A stretch of 64,000 nucleotides of DNA from Pseudovirgaria hyperparasitica (lineage: Eukaryota > Ascomycota > Dothideomycetes > Acrospermales > Acrospermaceae). This document shows positions 37,171 to 47,469 of this stretch, piece after piece. The DNA is taken from NCBI RefSeq assembly GCF_010093815.1, contig NW_022985552.1, positions 434,001-498,000 on the forward strand. The letters are read 5' to 3'. Position 1 is the first letter of the stretch, and every line of letters begins with the position of its first letter. The translations under genes and the position numbers were made by a program. The notes under the pieces were generated by a model that was not told the origin of the DNA, made no database searches, and was given only the letters and a program-made list of their open reading frames with translations.

Positions 37171-39612
37171 AGATGTTATATTTTATACATGTACACGTCA
37201 CATTTTGTACGTATAAATACGCACAAATACGCATTTATACACTGGACGCTTGAGAAACCCTCCTTACGAGCAGTGTGACGGGAGCCTGGCGTTCCTTGCG
37301 GCCCCTTGATTGGCACTCTTGGGCTTACCCGCATTCCTGGATAGTCGGCCCCGCCAGTGCACACGTTAATAAAGCGGGCGGCTCTACCCATAATAAACCA
37401 GCCCGCGTAGAACGCCATACGGCTATCAGGCCAAAGGGCCTCCTCGCCTTCGAAAATGCGTGCAGCCTTGGGTGCATCGACTCAAGTGACTGACACTTAT
37501 CTTGCGGATAGGCCTTCAACCTAGATCTTTCGTATAAAAATTCGGCAAAATCGTCGATATACTAGCGCTTCACCCCCTCAAACTTCGACCGGCTAGTTAC
37601 TGCAGTGCATCACTAAACGCCATCTCCTGCAGCGGACAATACTGGTATAGCCCATAGTGATCTCGGTAATAATCGTCACCTTACTGCTCTTGCTGAGGCG
37701 ACTCACCTTGGGACAGATTGCCTCTTTCCTACGAGGCGACTTCAGTCGTGGGGTTTCTACTTGAACGCCCTGCCTGCTGCCATACACCTACCGCACCAAG
37801 GATCAACGTAATAATGCTAACCGCATAGTCAACATCTACGCCGTACGCAGATGTTCTAATGCCTGTGCAGATATCTATATCTGAGAAAAATGATTATACT
37901 AGGACGAGTGATATGTTACAACAAATCAGACGCGTCTTTAGTTGCCTTATGGTCTTATTCCCTGAGCAGGACTCCTTGTTTTGTGTTTCTCTGTCTCATA
38001 TCATCTCTTACATTTGGATCATTCAATACCTCGTTAGCGCGCTTCCTGTTCGCTTATACTTATTCGAGTGATTTTGAAGTAATTGAGGGCATTCAAACGT
38101 ATTGTGTTATGGAGTGTGTCGAGAACAAAGTCCAAGAAACTCGGTCGGAAACTATTTAACCGGAGAGACACTAGTCTCAATCGGGCAGTCATTACCCCTC
38201 ACGTTTTCCTTGTACAATACTGTCCAATCTTGCTCATTCCGCGTCTATCGTAACCCTCGCAATCGTCCAAGTCCCATTCACTTCCATCAAGCCTTTCTTC
38301 GACTCTGTGTTTTCCTTGATTACATCCATTAATTCGTCTTACTTCCTTTTATCTCTTACCTGCGATCTTTACATGATGCGTACCTGCTTCTTATTAAAGC
38401 CGGCCCTCAGAGTAGGACGGCGCTATACTAAGGAGCAAGGGAACATACATTCAGCGTGACAGTCATGCACTCTAATTTGCTTGCCATGTCAAACGAGGCT
38501 ACTTCACTCAGACCGAGAAGATACTAACCCATGGTTTCGTCCGCCAAATTTTCCTTGACCACCTCGCCAATAGCTGCCTCGTCGCTATTCAAGTTTGCAT
38601 TTCGACGCGCAGCTTTGCAGCGCCCGTATATTACCTGCTGACCCATAACGCGTAGTAGCGGTAGTTTCCACCACAGAAGCTCGCTGCATTCATACACTAC
38701 ATTACCAGCATTCGCAATGTACGATCATCCTTGGGGACGAAACAGGGCGACGAAGCGCACGTGGAGAAATTTGTCGTCGCAATGAATTTGGCTACTGGTC
38801 TATGTATGCGCCAAACCTTCGAGGGTGAAGGGTACAAGACGAGTATGTTGCTACCGGGCGCACGGAGCGATAACCTGAGATGGATAATAGACAGTACGCT
38901 CTACGCAGAAGATAAGGTTCTGCACGAGTGGCTTGAATATCAGTGAGGTTAAGGAAGCATTGAGCCAGATATTGCATGTTTATAAGCGGATATCTATTTG
39001 AAGAGGTATGAAGTTCTTGCAACTCATCTAACAGTCCTATGGTAGTCTTTACTCCAGCCGTGCTCTGGAATATCTCACAACAAACTTCCCCGATACGTGG
39101 GCCTCAAATGATCGTATGTTTCGCCACGTTCGGAGTAACAGAGGTCGATGGTGTAATCGGCATATTTGGCCTAGTATATACCTGTCACGGAACGGCCCAC
39201 GACCCTTGTCCTTCTAGTGCCGGCGAACCCCTGTTCACCACGAATATAGAGCCGCGCCGGAGCTAAACCTTATTGAAATGGCTCGAACGTCGTGGGGCGA
39301 CAACAAGGATCTGCTTGAAGAACCGAGGTCTCCGAGAGTCAGAGGCCATTTCTAACAAGTCAATGCCATCATTTGCTTTCAAGAAGTTCTCACCCTTTCC
39401 GAGACGTCTCGGTTGCTGTGCACGACGCAAGGGGTGAGCACGCGTAACGAGTTCGTGTAACAATTCGGACTGGACTGTCTTGTCATGAGTTGTTGCTGAA
39501 AGCTGTGAAGAAATCTGGTCTATCTTCTCGTTACTCACAGGCACGTAGCCTTTACTTTGAGCTGAGAGCCCAAGTTCATCCTGAGCCACACAACGACACG
39601 TCACAGATCACA
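37171..39612. other. Intergenic, no gene recognised
   Basis: Composition is ordinary, but open frames are short (under about 115 codons), overlap on both strands and lack protein-like character. It includes the upstream region of the thioesterase-like gene at 39,613. Confidence 0.6.
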
Positions 39613-40500
39613 ATGGCCGAATCGACAAACTTCCTCGAAGCCACGGCCACTACCCAACTCACCACACACACCTACTCGGGTCTCGTTCCAGAGACGTACA
39701 GCGTCAAAGGTATCTCGCAAGGTGGCTATCTCCTGTCTCTCCTGCTCCGCGCTGCTCATCATCACTTTACGACCACACACGCCTCCCTCTCCCAACCACA
39801 TACCATTAGCATACATGCCTCGCTCCTCCGGCCCACGCCCGTCGGCCGCGTTACGATCAGTATTACCGATACCAAGATCTCACGCGGCACGAGCGTGATC
39901 CACCTCTCCCTTGCAGCATCATCAGGCAAGGAAAGCGTCGCGGCCTACATCCTTCAAGGCAACTTCGACACACTTGAAGGCGTGAGCGCAGACACCGGGT
40001 ACTTTGACACGCTAGAGAAAGTGCCGCCAAGAGGCTCCAGCGCGGAAATGCACGCAAACAAGGACCCGAACTGGAAATACGCACCTGAATACGCCGCTCA
40101 ATTCGATGTTCCCAGCATCTCATATGCAGACATGTATGTGGTGCGAGACTCCGCCGAGTCTCAATCGTCACTCTCGCGCTACTTTACGCCGTCGCGGAAA
40201 TATAATCCGGGTAATTTCTCCGCCTTTCAGATTCCTTGGCTTGCCGATATGCCGTACGTACCGGTGCTTTCGGAGGTCGCAATGTCGAAGTGGCTTGCGA
40301 CACTGACTATGACTGTTGAGATCAAGCGGCCTTTGCCAGCAGAGGGACTGGAATGGGTGTTGTGTCGGACAAGCACTGCAGGCGTAAGAAATGGTGTCGC
40401 GGACTACAATACTTGGGTGCAGAATGACAGAGGTGAGGTTCTGGCATTTGCGACACAGGTCATGCGGGTTGTAGAAAGTAAGAAGAGAAGTAAGATCTAA
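39613..40500 (+). CDS. Thioesterase-like hot-dog superfamily protein
   Basis: The single-exon gene encodes 295 residues. I start at the ATG in CACAATGGCC; the frame is open further upstream, but that part has no domain character. The N-terminal half (GGYLLSLLLRAA, then a 'LRPTPVGRVTISI' strand and a Gln/Gly turn) fits the first hot-dog fold of TesB-like acyl-CoA thioesterases. The C-terminal half (TMTVEIKRPLP to 'GEVLAFATQVMRVV') fits the second. Family members hydrolyse acyl-CoA or similar thioesters in the cytosol or peroxisome. The last residues, SKI after Arg/Lys, are only a weak peroxisomal-type tail, so location is open. It is the first intact gene beside the RIP-mutated block and is convergent with the next gene. 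Substrate unknown. Confidence 0.85.
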   Translation: MAESTNFLEATATTQLTTHTYSGLVPETYSVKGISQGGYLLSLLLRAAHHHFTTTHASLSQPHTISIHASLLRPTPVGRVTISITDTKISRGTSVIHLSLAASSGKESVAAYILQGNFDTLEGVSADTGYFDTLEKVPPRGSSAEMHANKDPNWKYAPEYAAQFDVPSISYADMYVVRDSAESQSSLSRYFTPSRKYNPGNFSAFQIPWLADMPYVPVLSEVAMSKWLATLTMTVEIKRPLPAEGLEWVLCRTSTAGVRNGVADYNTWVQNDRGEVLAFATQVMRVVESKKRSKI

Positions 40501-41052
40501 AGATCGTCCTGAACGGAGAGAAACTCAAGACATGTCACGTGCTGAAAGTGCTCATCATATATATGTAGAATAGAACACATATCATACAAAGGCAGATGGA
40601 TGCAATATGGTTACAATTCTGACACTATGAAAGCGCTCATTAAATGACATGAGTTTAAAGTCATATCATGCACAGAGAAAGCGGTTCATCAAAAGCCAAA
40701 GTATCATAACAATGGCCTGGTGACCCAGTGATAGATCTATGAATCATATTCCTCTCTTGCATAATGAAACCTCACATTGGTCTTGGGTTTTTTCCTTTTA
40801 AGGGGCATGATAGAGTACATGACGTCCTCTGTTCCTAGAGCAAGTGTCACTGCCTCCTACTTCAAGGTCGAATTCACGTAGTTTATCAACGTATACTGCG
40901 AAATATAAATTACAAGAGCCGGATGTAAGTGTCATATATAATAGTGGAGTATATCGATAGACTTATGCAAGCAAATTGAGCACTTTAGAATGTAAGACAC
41001 TTCCAAAATCGCGAATGAAAAGAAGTCATCGAGAATAAGATTACAATGCTAT
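40501..41052. other. Intergenic between convergent genes
   Basis: This is AT-rich 3' flanking sequence of the two converging genes. No coding frame or structured element is seen. Confidence 0.6.
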
Positions 41053-42162
41053 CTATGTGAGAGTATGCCTTGGTCTCTGATATCGAACTACACGTCGCTC
41101 TCCTACCCAATCTCTCCATACCATTTCACGAATGCGGTATACCAACAGAGCGTCGTCATCCATTGCCAGCCTAATCGTATTATCCGTGTTAACCAATACA
41201 TAAGTCTCCAGATCAGGTCTCGCCACAGGATCTTGATTCAAAGCGTACGGTGCAAACTCGCAGAAGAGAATCTTAGCCAGCTCTGTCGAATGCACATCCA
41301 AGGCTACGCAATTTGAGAAGATGCGCTGAACGTCCTTTTGAAGCCGCTCCAGAGTGAAATGCCCATCAAGTATAGTCAGTTCCTCCAGAATATAGTCCTG
41401 ATCATTAGCAAGACAGAAGAATTCCAGTGATCGCTGTTGGGTTCGCAAGAAGTACTTGCCTGGTGGTCCTACGTCAGTGGACGTGCGACTAGAAACATTC
41501 GGCGGCCATGCTCGTCGAAGAGGAATCAGGAGCTGTATCTTCTGACACGGAGGGTTGGTACAGAACATGAACTTCCATCTGCCAGCTGGCCTATTGGCAA
41601 ATTTCTGTAGCGCAACAGTATCTACGTCGGAAAAGAACGGCAGCTGCCGCATGCGTTGCATGAGCTGCATAAGTAAAGGGTTGATATAGATATCGGCCGC
41701 TGGCACAGGCTCGCCGTGTTGTTTGGCTAGATGCAGGTATTGCTGCACAGTAAGCCGCCCAAGATCAAAGTTGAACTGTCGGGGTTGTAGGAAACAGAGT
41801 AGGCCCGCTGCATGATTTCGATGATCTCGCAGGGCCTGAAAGACGAGATGACTGTCTTCTATAGCAGTGAGCGCTTCCGAGAACGTGGAAAATCGAGCTA
41901 TAAGTGTCACAATATCTGGATCTCGGAGAAGCTCTGAAGCACTGATGAGATGTTTTCGAGGACGACTCCAACCTGCAACAGGAGCTGTGCTCTCGGGAGG
42001 TGCCGTGGGAGTCGTCATGAACTCCAACACCCATCTCAAAACCGATGGTGTCAAATTTCGAAGTATCTTCGCGTTAAGTTCAAAAGAAAAATCAGAGAGC
42101 CACTGCTCCACCTCCTGTTCATTGGCGTTAAGCGTTGCTGCTGAACTCTCCTGCTCGTTCAT
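41053..42162 (-). CDS. Hypothetical protein, 369 aa
   Basis: A single uninterrupted minus-strand frame runs from the ATG at 42,162 to TAG. I recognise no domain. The N-terminus (about residues 1-60) is acidic and predicted helical. A Pro/Thr/Ser linker with TTPTAPPESTAP follows at about 50-62. The rest is mixed helical text with several Trp, Arg and Leu-rich segments, and the tail is basic (RRVVRYQRPRH). There is no signal peptide, membrane segment or F-box-like motif. Length, Met context and the absence of stops across 1.1 kb support a real gene. It is likely lineage-specific; it lies in the accessory-type half of the gene region. Confidence 0.7.
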   Translation of the reverse strand: MNEQESSAATLNANEQEVEQWLSDFSFELNAKILRNLTPSVLRWVLEFMTTPTAPPESTAPVAGWSRPRKHLISASELLRDPDIVTLIARFSTFSEALTAIEDSHLVFQALRDHRNHAAGLLCFLQPRQFNFDLGRLTVQQYLHLAKQHGEPVPAADIYINPLLMQLMQRMRQLPFFSDVDTVALQKFANRPAGRWKFMFCTNPPCQKIQLLIPLRRAWPPNVSSRTSTDVGPPGKYFLRTQQRSLEFFCLANDQDYILEELTILDGHFTLERLQKDVQRIFSNCVALDVHSTELAKILFCEFAPYALNQDPVARPDLETYVLVNTDNTIRLAMDDDALLVYRIREMVWRDWVGERRVVRYQRPRHTLT

Positions 42163-43525
42163 AGTCTCCGATGATCTGACTCTGTTATCGTGGGATTCTG
42201 GCTTCCAGTCAGCAGCTCATATATGATATATCATATTATACTTTGTGTTCTACGGAATGATGTCTAATGAGTGTACGGAGTGAATAAGATGTGAATACGA
42301 GAAGGCACATCTTGGCCATGCTTCATTGTTTGCTACAGAGCGTCATCTGTCGAACAACAGCCTTCAGTGAGAGCTACGCGTACTGATTCTCAAGAGTCTT
42401 TCGTGGTGTGATTCTCTGAGTGACGTATGTAGGGAGCCTGCTCACCCCAAGTCTACGATCAAGGTAACTCTGGGTGACTAGTATGCGATGGTTCTCCACT
42501 TAGATGGATAGATCACGCTGCAGGGACTGTGAATATTCTTGCAGAAATTGTGGTCTCGCACCCTGAATATTCGCAGCAAGAATAATCGCATCTTCTCGCG
42601 CACAGGAGGCGGTTTCCTTTGTTGTGTGAAACGTCCGTCCTGCGCACATTTTCTCAGCATCACTTCAAATCCAAATCAATTCCGCACTCTCGAAATAGAC
42701 CCAAAACTATTGCGTACGTACGCCCCCGCTCCTTGTAATTATAAGGCACATACGCGCTAATCCTAAGTAAGTAAATTTGAGTATTTCGACTAAGCCAGAT
42801 CTATCTCTAGTAGTGTGAGCAAGCCATAAGCTGCACGTGACGTATGCGAGCGTCTCGGTGATTGGCTCGTATGGGTCGTACCGACAGGGGCTGAACTTTG
42901 TTTTGGCTTTCTTGTAGCTTGGCGTTACACGTGATGGATACGAGGGGCGCAGCGATTGGTTCGTACAGGGCTCGTACAGAGATAAAAATGGGGTATAGTG
43001 GTGAGAGCGGGTGAGACTGAACCGGGCTTCAGGGATATCTGTGACGAGCGCAGATGGATGGGATTTATGTAGTGCGAAATGGAAGATGTAAATGTTGTAA
43101 GACAGTCGCGGCCGCTTCCTGATGATGCATTCCTTCTTTATATATTTGTGGCCTCACGCTCTTTCTGATCTGACGATTTGGTGGTCACTGTGCTCTACCA
43201 AACTTTCCCGTTCTGTGAAATTTCGATATTGCATCTCTATTATATCAGCTCATCAAATATTCGCACCGCGGACCAGATTGCGTAGCCCCAGTATTCATAA
43301 AACGCGAACCACCATCTCTAGAAAAAAGCAGCATAGCACACGAGACCACGCGCACGAACCAAACACCACCGAACAAAGTACAACTATACTCAGCACATCT
43401 TCTCGACGGAAACAGTCCATAATACCCTTGCTCGAAATTAGCCCGTCCTACTTTAGCCTGAGCCGGCCATTCTTTGCCACGAATACTACATAATATCGAG
43501 ACGTCAGCAGGTAACCTCCACCAAG
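42163..43525. other. Intergenic between divergent genes
   Basis: This is the shared upstream region of the hypothetical gene (-) and the small membrane protein gene (+). It contains the duplicated CACGTG/ATTGG module described separately. Open frames up to 123 codons at 43,122-43,493 are Ser/Thr/His-rich without domain character and probably lie in a 5' untranslated region. Confidence 0.6.
42834..42978 (+). promoter_or_regulatory. Duplicated CACGTG-ATTGG promoter module
   Basis: CACGTGA occurs at 42,834 and 42,928, each followed exactly 27 bp later by an inverted CCAAT box (ATTGG at 42,861 and 42,955) and then TCGTA text. The two copies, about 48 bp each and 94 bp apart, read as a degenerate direct repeat. 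CACGTG is the site of fungal bHLH factors, and ATTGG that of the HAP/CCAAT complex. It lies about 550-690 bp upstream of the small membrane protein ATG and could serve either divergent gene. Confidence 0.55.
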
Positions 43526-43777
43526 ATGTCCTCGGTCGCCGCTCAATTCGGGATCGTCATTGCTGTCCTTGTCGGTGCTGGTGGCGTCACAGCCGCTGGA
43601 TGTGCCATATCGTCAATCGTCGACCCTCCAAGCGACCAGACGTCATACTACAGACCAGACGCGAACCAGGCAAACTACATGAGAGAAGTACGGGAACAAA
43701 ACGTGGACATGCTAGCGCGAGAGGCTGGCATGAGAACGAAAGCAGCTATGGACAGAAGGATGAGGGAGAGCCATTAG
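43526..43777 (+). CDS. Small single-pass membrane protein, 83 aa
   Basis: The ATG sits in a good context (CCAAGATGTC). Residues 5-30 form one hydrophobic Gly/Ala/Val-rich segment (GIVIAVLVGAGGVTAAGCAI). A polar tail follows, rich in Asn, Arg, Glu and Met (YYRPDANQANYMREVR near residues 41-56), which could be an amphipathic helix. There is no Cys pair or known motif. The plan, an N-terminal anchor with a short charged tail, suits a small organelle- or ER-membrane protein, but I cannot name it. A longer frame on the same strand (43,474-44,184) overlaps it and lacks protein character. The gene converges on the Zn2Cys6 gene; the 3' ends are about 320 bp apart. Confidence 0.7.
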   Translation: MSSVAAQFGIVIAVLVGAGGVTAAGCAISSIVDPPSDQTSYYRPDANQANYMREVREQNVDMLAREAGMRTKAAMDRRMRESH

Positions 43778-44098
43778 AGGGAACAGGAGATGATAGAGAA
43801 AGAATGGACGGGTATAGAGGCGTTTGGGCGGAGCTTTTGTATAATTTCAGAGCTGAATATACACACCGTAACACACGTACAGTCAATCACAGACAAACCA
43901 CTCCTCCCAAGCCAGACCTTCCCCCACACCAGCACCAAACCGTTCCGTCTTGCCCGCTCGGATGTCTCCAGCAAACCCCCTTCCTGCCGTCATCCGCGCT
44001 GAAAACCTCCAGTTCAAATTACTTCCTATCACAATCGCACTCCACAGCCTCGTCCTCGCAAGCGGCCACCCGCGCTCATCAACCTCCGCCTCCTCAAT

Positions 44099-45744
44099 CT
44101 ATAACGTGCGCCTTGCGACGATCGCATACTGCTCCGGATCCCACATTCCCTCGCGAGGAATGCCAGGTAAAGAGAGATAGTTGATTGCTGCGCGCCGGGT
44201 GACAGGACAACGGCATCTATACGCCACGAAATAGAGGCAAGGTATGATACTGAGCTCGAGAGTGAGATTCTCTGCAGTGTGTTCTGAGCCCTGGCCGTGT
44301 CCATGCTGCGAGGCCAAGCTTGATTCCAGACATTCCGGCTCTGCGACCAGGAACCCAGATGCAGCAAGGACAGCGCCCACACACTGTACGATGGTCTGAA
44401 ATTGCGTCTATATGCGTCGACGCCTGTCATGTCCTGGTCGAGCATGTTCGCGATTGAGATGTATGTGCACCAGTAAGCCATGCGCACGAGATACACGAAG
44501 ACAGTATCTTTAGGCGTAGTTGTGCCGGCGATACGTGTAAGGAAGAGTTCAAAGCTGGCCATCCAGTGCTCGTGCTGATCGAGCAGGAGGCGCATGTTAT
44601 ACTCGACGTCAGCGTCGGGGACTTCGATGCCGCGGGAGCGGTTGTGCTGGAGCTCACGCTCATAGAAGAGTGCTATGTTCTCCACTTCATGCAATGCGAG
44701 ACGCGCTTCCGGGAGGGTTCTGAAGATGGAGGGGTGCGCGTCTTTGAATGGAGAGGGCGCGGCGATGTAGGTTGCATGTTCTACGGGCGCGCCGTAGACG
44801 AGGGCGAGAGTAATGAGTCGGGGAAAGAAGCTTGCCAGACGGACGTCAACCTTAGTGTTGCGAGTGACAAGGGCGCGGTGGTATGCCCCAATGGTGGGTA
44901 TATCCGTGGGAGGGGTAGGAGATAGGATGGAGATGACTTTGAGGCCGGACATGAGGTGCGCAAAGGCGGTTTTGTATTCACCACGAAAGAATTCGATACA
45001 GATGAAAAGAATGCAAGTTGCAAGACCGATATCAGGGGAGTAAGATGCTTCGCTCATGCGCAATATGAGATGACGAATCGACTTGTTGTAGTGGATGAGT
45101 AATTGTCTTTGTGCTTCGCTAGTGTCTTGAAGACCTGTTCGTGCGTGCTTCGTCCTCACAGAATCCGATCTGTAGAGACATGTCAGTGCAATAATGGCAT
45201 GTCGTACTGCTGGTTCCGCGTGGGCCATTTGAAGTGATAGGCAGTACCAGAAGTCGTGGTTGAATGGTCCGGAAATAGCTTTGGAAACACAATGGTAATA
45301 GAGCTCCAAGAAATGGGCATTATTCCCTCCTCCCAGTGATTGCACCTGTCGTTCTGGAGCATGCACATGACTGATAGAGTACTTCGTTGCGTACTCGGCA
45401 AACTCATGTCGACATGTCTTCAGGACATCGTAGCCGTTACATTCACGACCGGAAATGGTACATCTACACCGGCAGCATCAGCATTAGCATCGTGATTGGG
45501 GTGGCTCGCCATACTTCATACAACTGGGTTTGGTTTCATCACATTTGACACGTCGAGCTCTACAAATGTATTGGTCAGAAGAATCGGATGTGATTAGCCC
45601 ATACTCGGTCTCTGACGTTGTGGTGCAATAGTCTTCTTCGAAGGAAAGTGAAATGTAAACCTACTTGCATGTCTTACAACCAGTCTTGACCCTCCGAGTC
45701 GGCGCAGACGCCCGCGACTTCCTCGTTCGCAGACTTAAAGACAT
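44099..45744 (-). CDS. Zn2Cys6 fungal transcription factor (apparent frameshift)
   Basis: The exons are 45,665-45,744, 45,515-45,559 and 44,099-45,463. Introns of 105 and 51 bp both begin GT and end TAG. The zinc cluster is spread over all three exons: Cys 23, 26, 33, 40, 43 and 50, with spacing C-x2-C-x6-C-x6-C-x2-C-x6-C and basic text KARRVK. It is preceded by an Arg-rich stretch. The rest matches the fungal-specific regulatory domain (GPFNHDFWYCLSLQMAH, then EPAVRHAIIALTCLY; later CLYFVAYRCRCP). The conserved C-terminus from 'FQTIVQC' lies in a different frame from the upstream part, and one base appears to be missing at about 44,400-44,403 (tract aattt). With it the product would be about 496 aa. 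No plausible intron explains the shift. It could be an assembly error or a real lesion. Targets unknown. Confidence 0.85.
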
Positions 45745-47469
45745 GGATGTAAGCCATAGAGATGGAGTTGAAAGAATAGTTGATTGTGTAGAGTCAGTGA
45801 CATCTCTATTTCGCATGAGTGTGCCGTTGCGTCAGCACTCAGGAGCGTAGTAGTTGGCCGGGAAAAGATGCTTGCCTGTTTCGAGGCCACGAATAGATGG
45901 ATTCCAATTGTAAGACGAGTCAGTCTAGCCGAACACACCAGTAACGTGATGAGTGCAGTTGCTTACAGCATGATGTGGTAATATATCACAATTTACGTGA
46001 GTATAATACACAGCACGACCCGCACTACACGATCTAAGCGCCGCAAACATATACACAGTGTTATGTCCTTTGACAAAGCTTCAGCACGCTGCTCAGATAT
46101 TAATGCGCGTAAACTTAGCCATCACCCAGTTTGTACGTCCGACACAGGAACCCTGTATCGAAGCATGTCACGCTCAGTCAATTATTTGCTTGGTGTTTAG
46201 AGCAAATAACCGGTGCACATTGCTGTACATGAAGGCTAGGCTATTACCGGGGTGTGTTTGCAGTTTTTCGACCCAACTTACCATGCCTGCTCGAAGGTCT
46301 ACCGTCATATCTGCCGAGTCGTAGGAAATCTCAGCCTGGACCGGGGCCAAAGTCGCATGCAACACCACAGATGGGACAGGGCAGAGAAAAGTGTTTTCGA
46401 AGTTGAGCTGACCTCATCCCATCTAAGTTGCAACCCGCAGTTCTTCTAACCATTGGCAGTGTTGGACCGGAAGAGAAGCTCGGCCCTTAGCTGAGGAAGA
46501 GTTTCGTTCTGCATCTGCGATAGAGGCAGCATTTCCTACATTCACGCCTAAGCCTATCAGCTAGGGCAAGTAACTATGATGACGAAAGTCAAGCTTGCTT
46601 CTTTGTCAGCGTCTACTCAGATGATTTCTCTAGAGCACGAATGTTGTGTACAAAGCTCACTGAAAAGATTGCGCCGTTGCACGAACGTGGTAAGTCTCCT
46701 GCTAGAACGTTCGCTTCCCTGGCTAAACAGTTATTGGTATTATGGAAAGTACTGTGAAATCGGAACAGATTTGGGGCATAGTTCTTCATCAGCTAGCTCG
46801 AAGATGTGATTCGATATGACACAGACATTGACGGAGGGTGGCCAGAGCTCGAAGCTCCAATCACGCAGCTCGATTTTGTGATACTCAAGTTGTTTGGTTG
46901 ATTTACAGGCTGAAGGGCCGAGTATTGAACCTGCAGTGATACATAGCGACCTGTGGTAGAGGAAAGTTGAACTGAAATGGAGACCAGCAATCTGGTTCTA
47001 TTTGATCCCGGCTGTACTTATGCTCATAACGAGCTGGATATTTGGCACATGGGGATGCTCAGGGGCTGGCTAGTTCAATTTCCCATGGTATATGCGCGTG
47101 TTTAAGCGCCATATCTAGCCTTCAGGGCCGTCAAGTGAGTGAGATGACCAACAAAGGCTATATATCATTCATCCTTAATTGATTGACTTGGATGGCCGTC
47201 CAGAAAGTGCGTCAAAGTAACTGTGCGTGGTTCTCAGGCCCAGAACCAGGAATTGCTGACAAAGGCAGTGCTTATAGAGTGTTCTGTCCTCTGTAAGAAG
47301 TATGGGCTTATCGAGACTTTGAAGAAATATGACCCATAAAAGTATATCAGTGTGACAGTATCGTACATTCCGTCGTGATAACGCATTTCAATCGAAACTC
47401 TCTGCAGCTCTCAACATGAACTGAGTTTGCTACTCTTTTTGAGCATTTGGAGATATTAGTTTGCGAGTC
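45745..47469. other. Intergenic, no gene recognised
   Basis: Only short, overlapping open frames (under about 90 codons) on both strands, none protein-like. It includes the promoter side of the Zn2Cys6 gene and the 3' flank of the NACHT gene. Confidence 0.6.

Noticed and set aside
39263-39604. 113-codon minus-strand frame at the thioesterase start
   Set aside because: It overlaps the upstream region of the thioesterase gene and has no protein family character.
43474-44184. 236-codon plus-strand frame
   Set aside because: It overlaps the small membrane protein in another frame and the 3' end of the Zn2Cys6 gene on the other strand. Its text is Arg/His/Pro-rich without structure.
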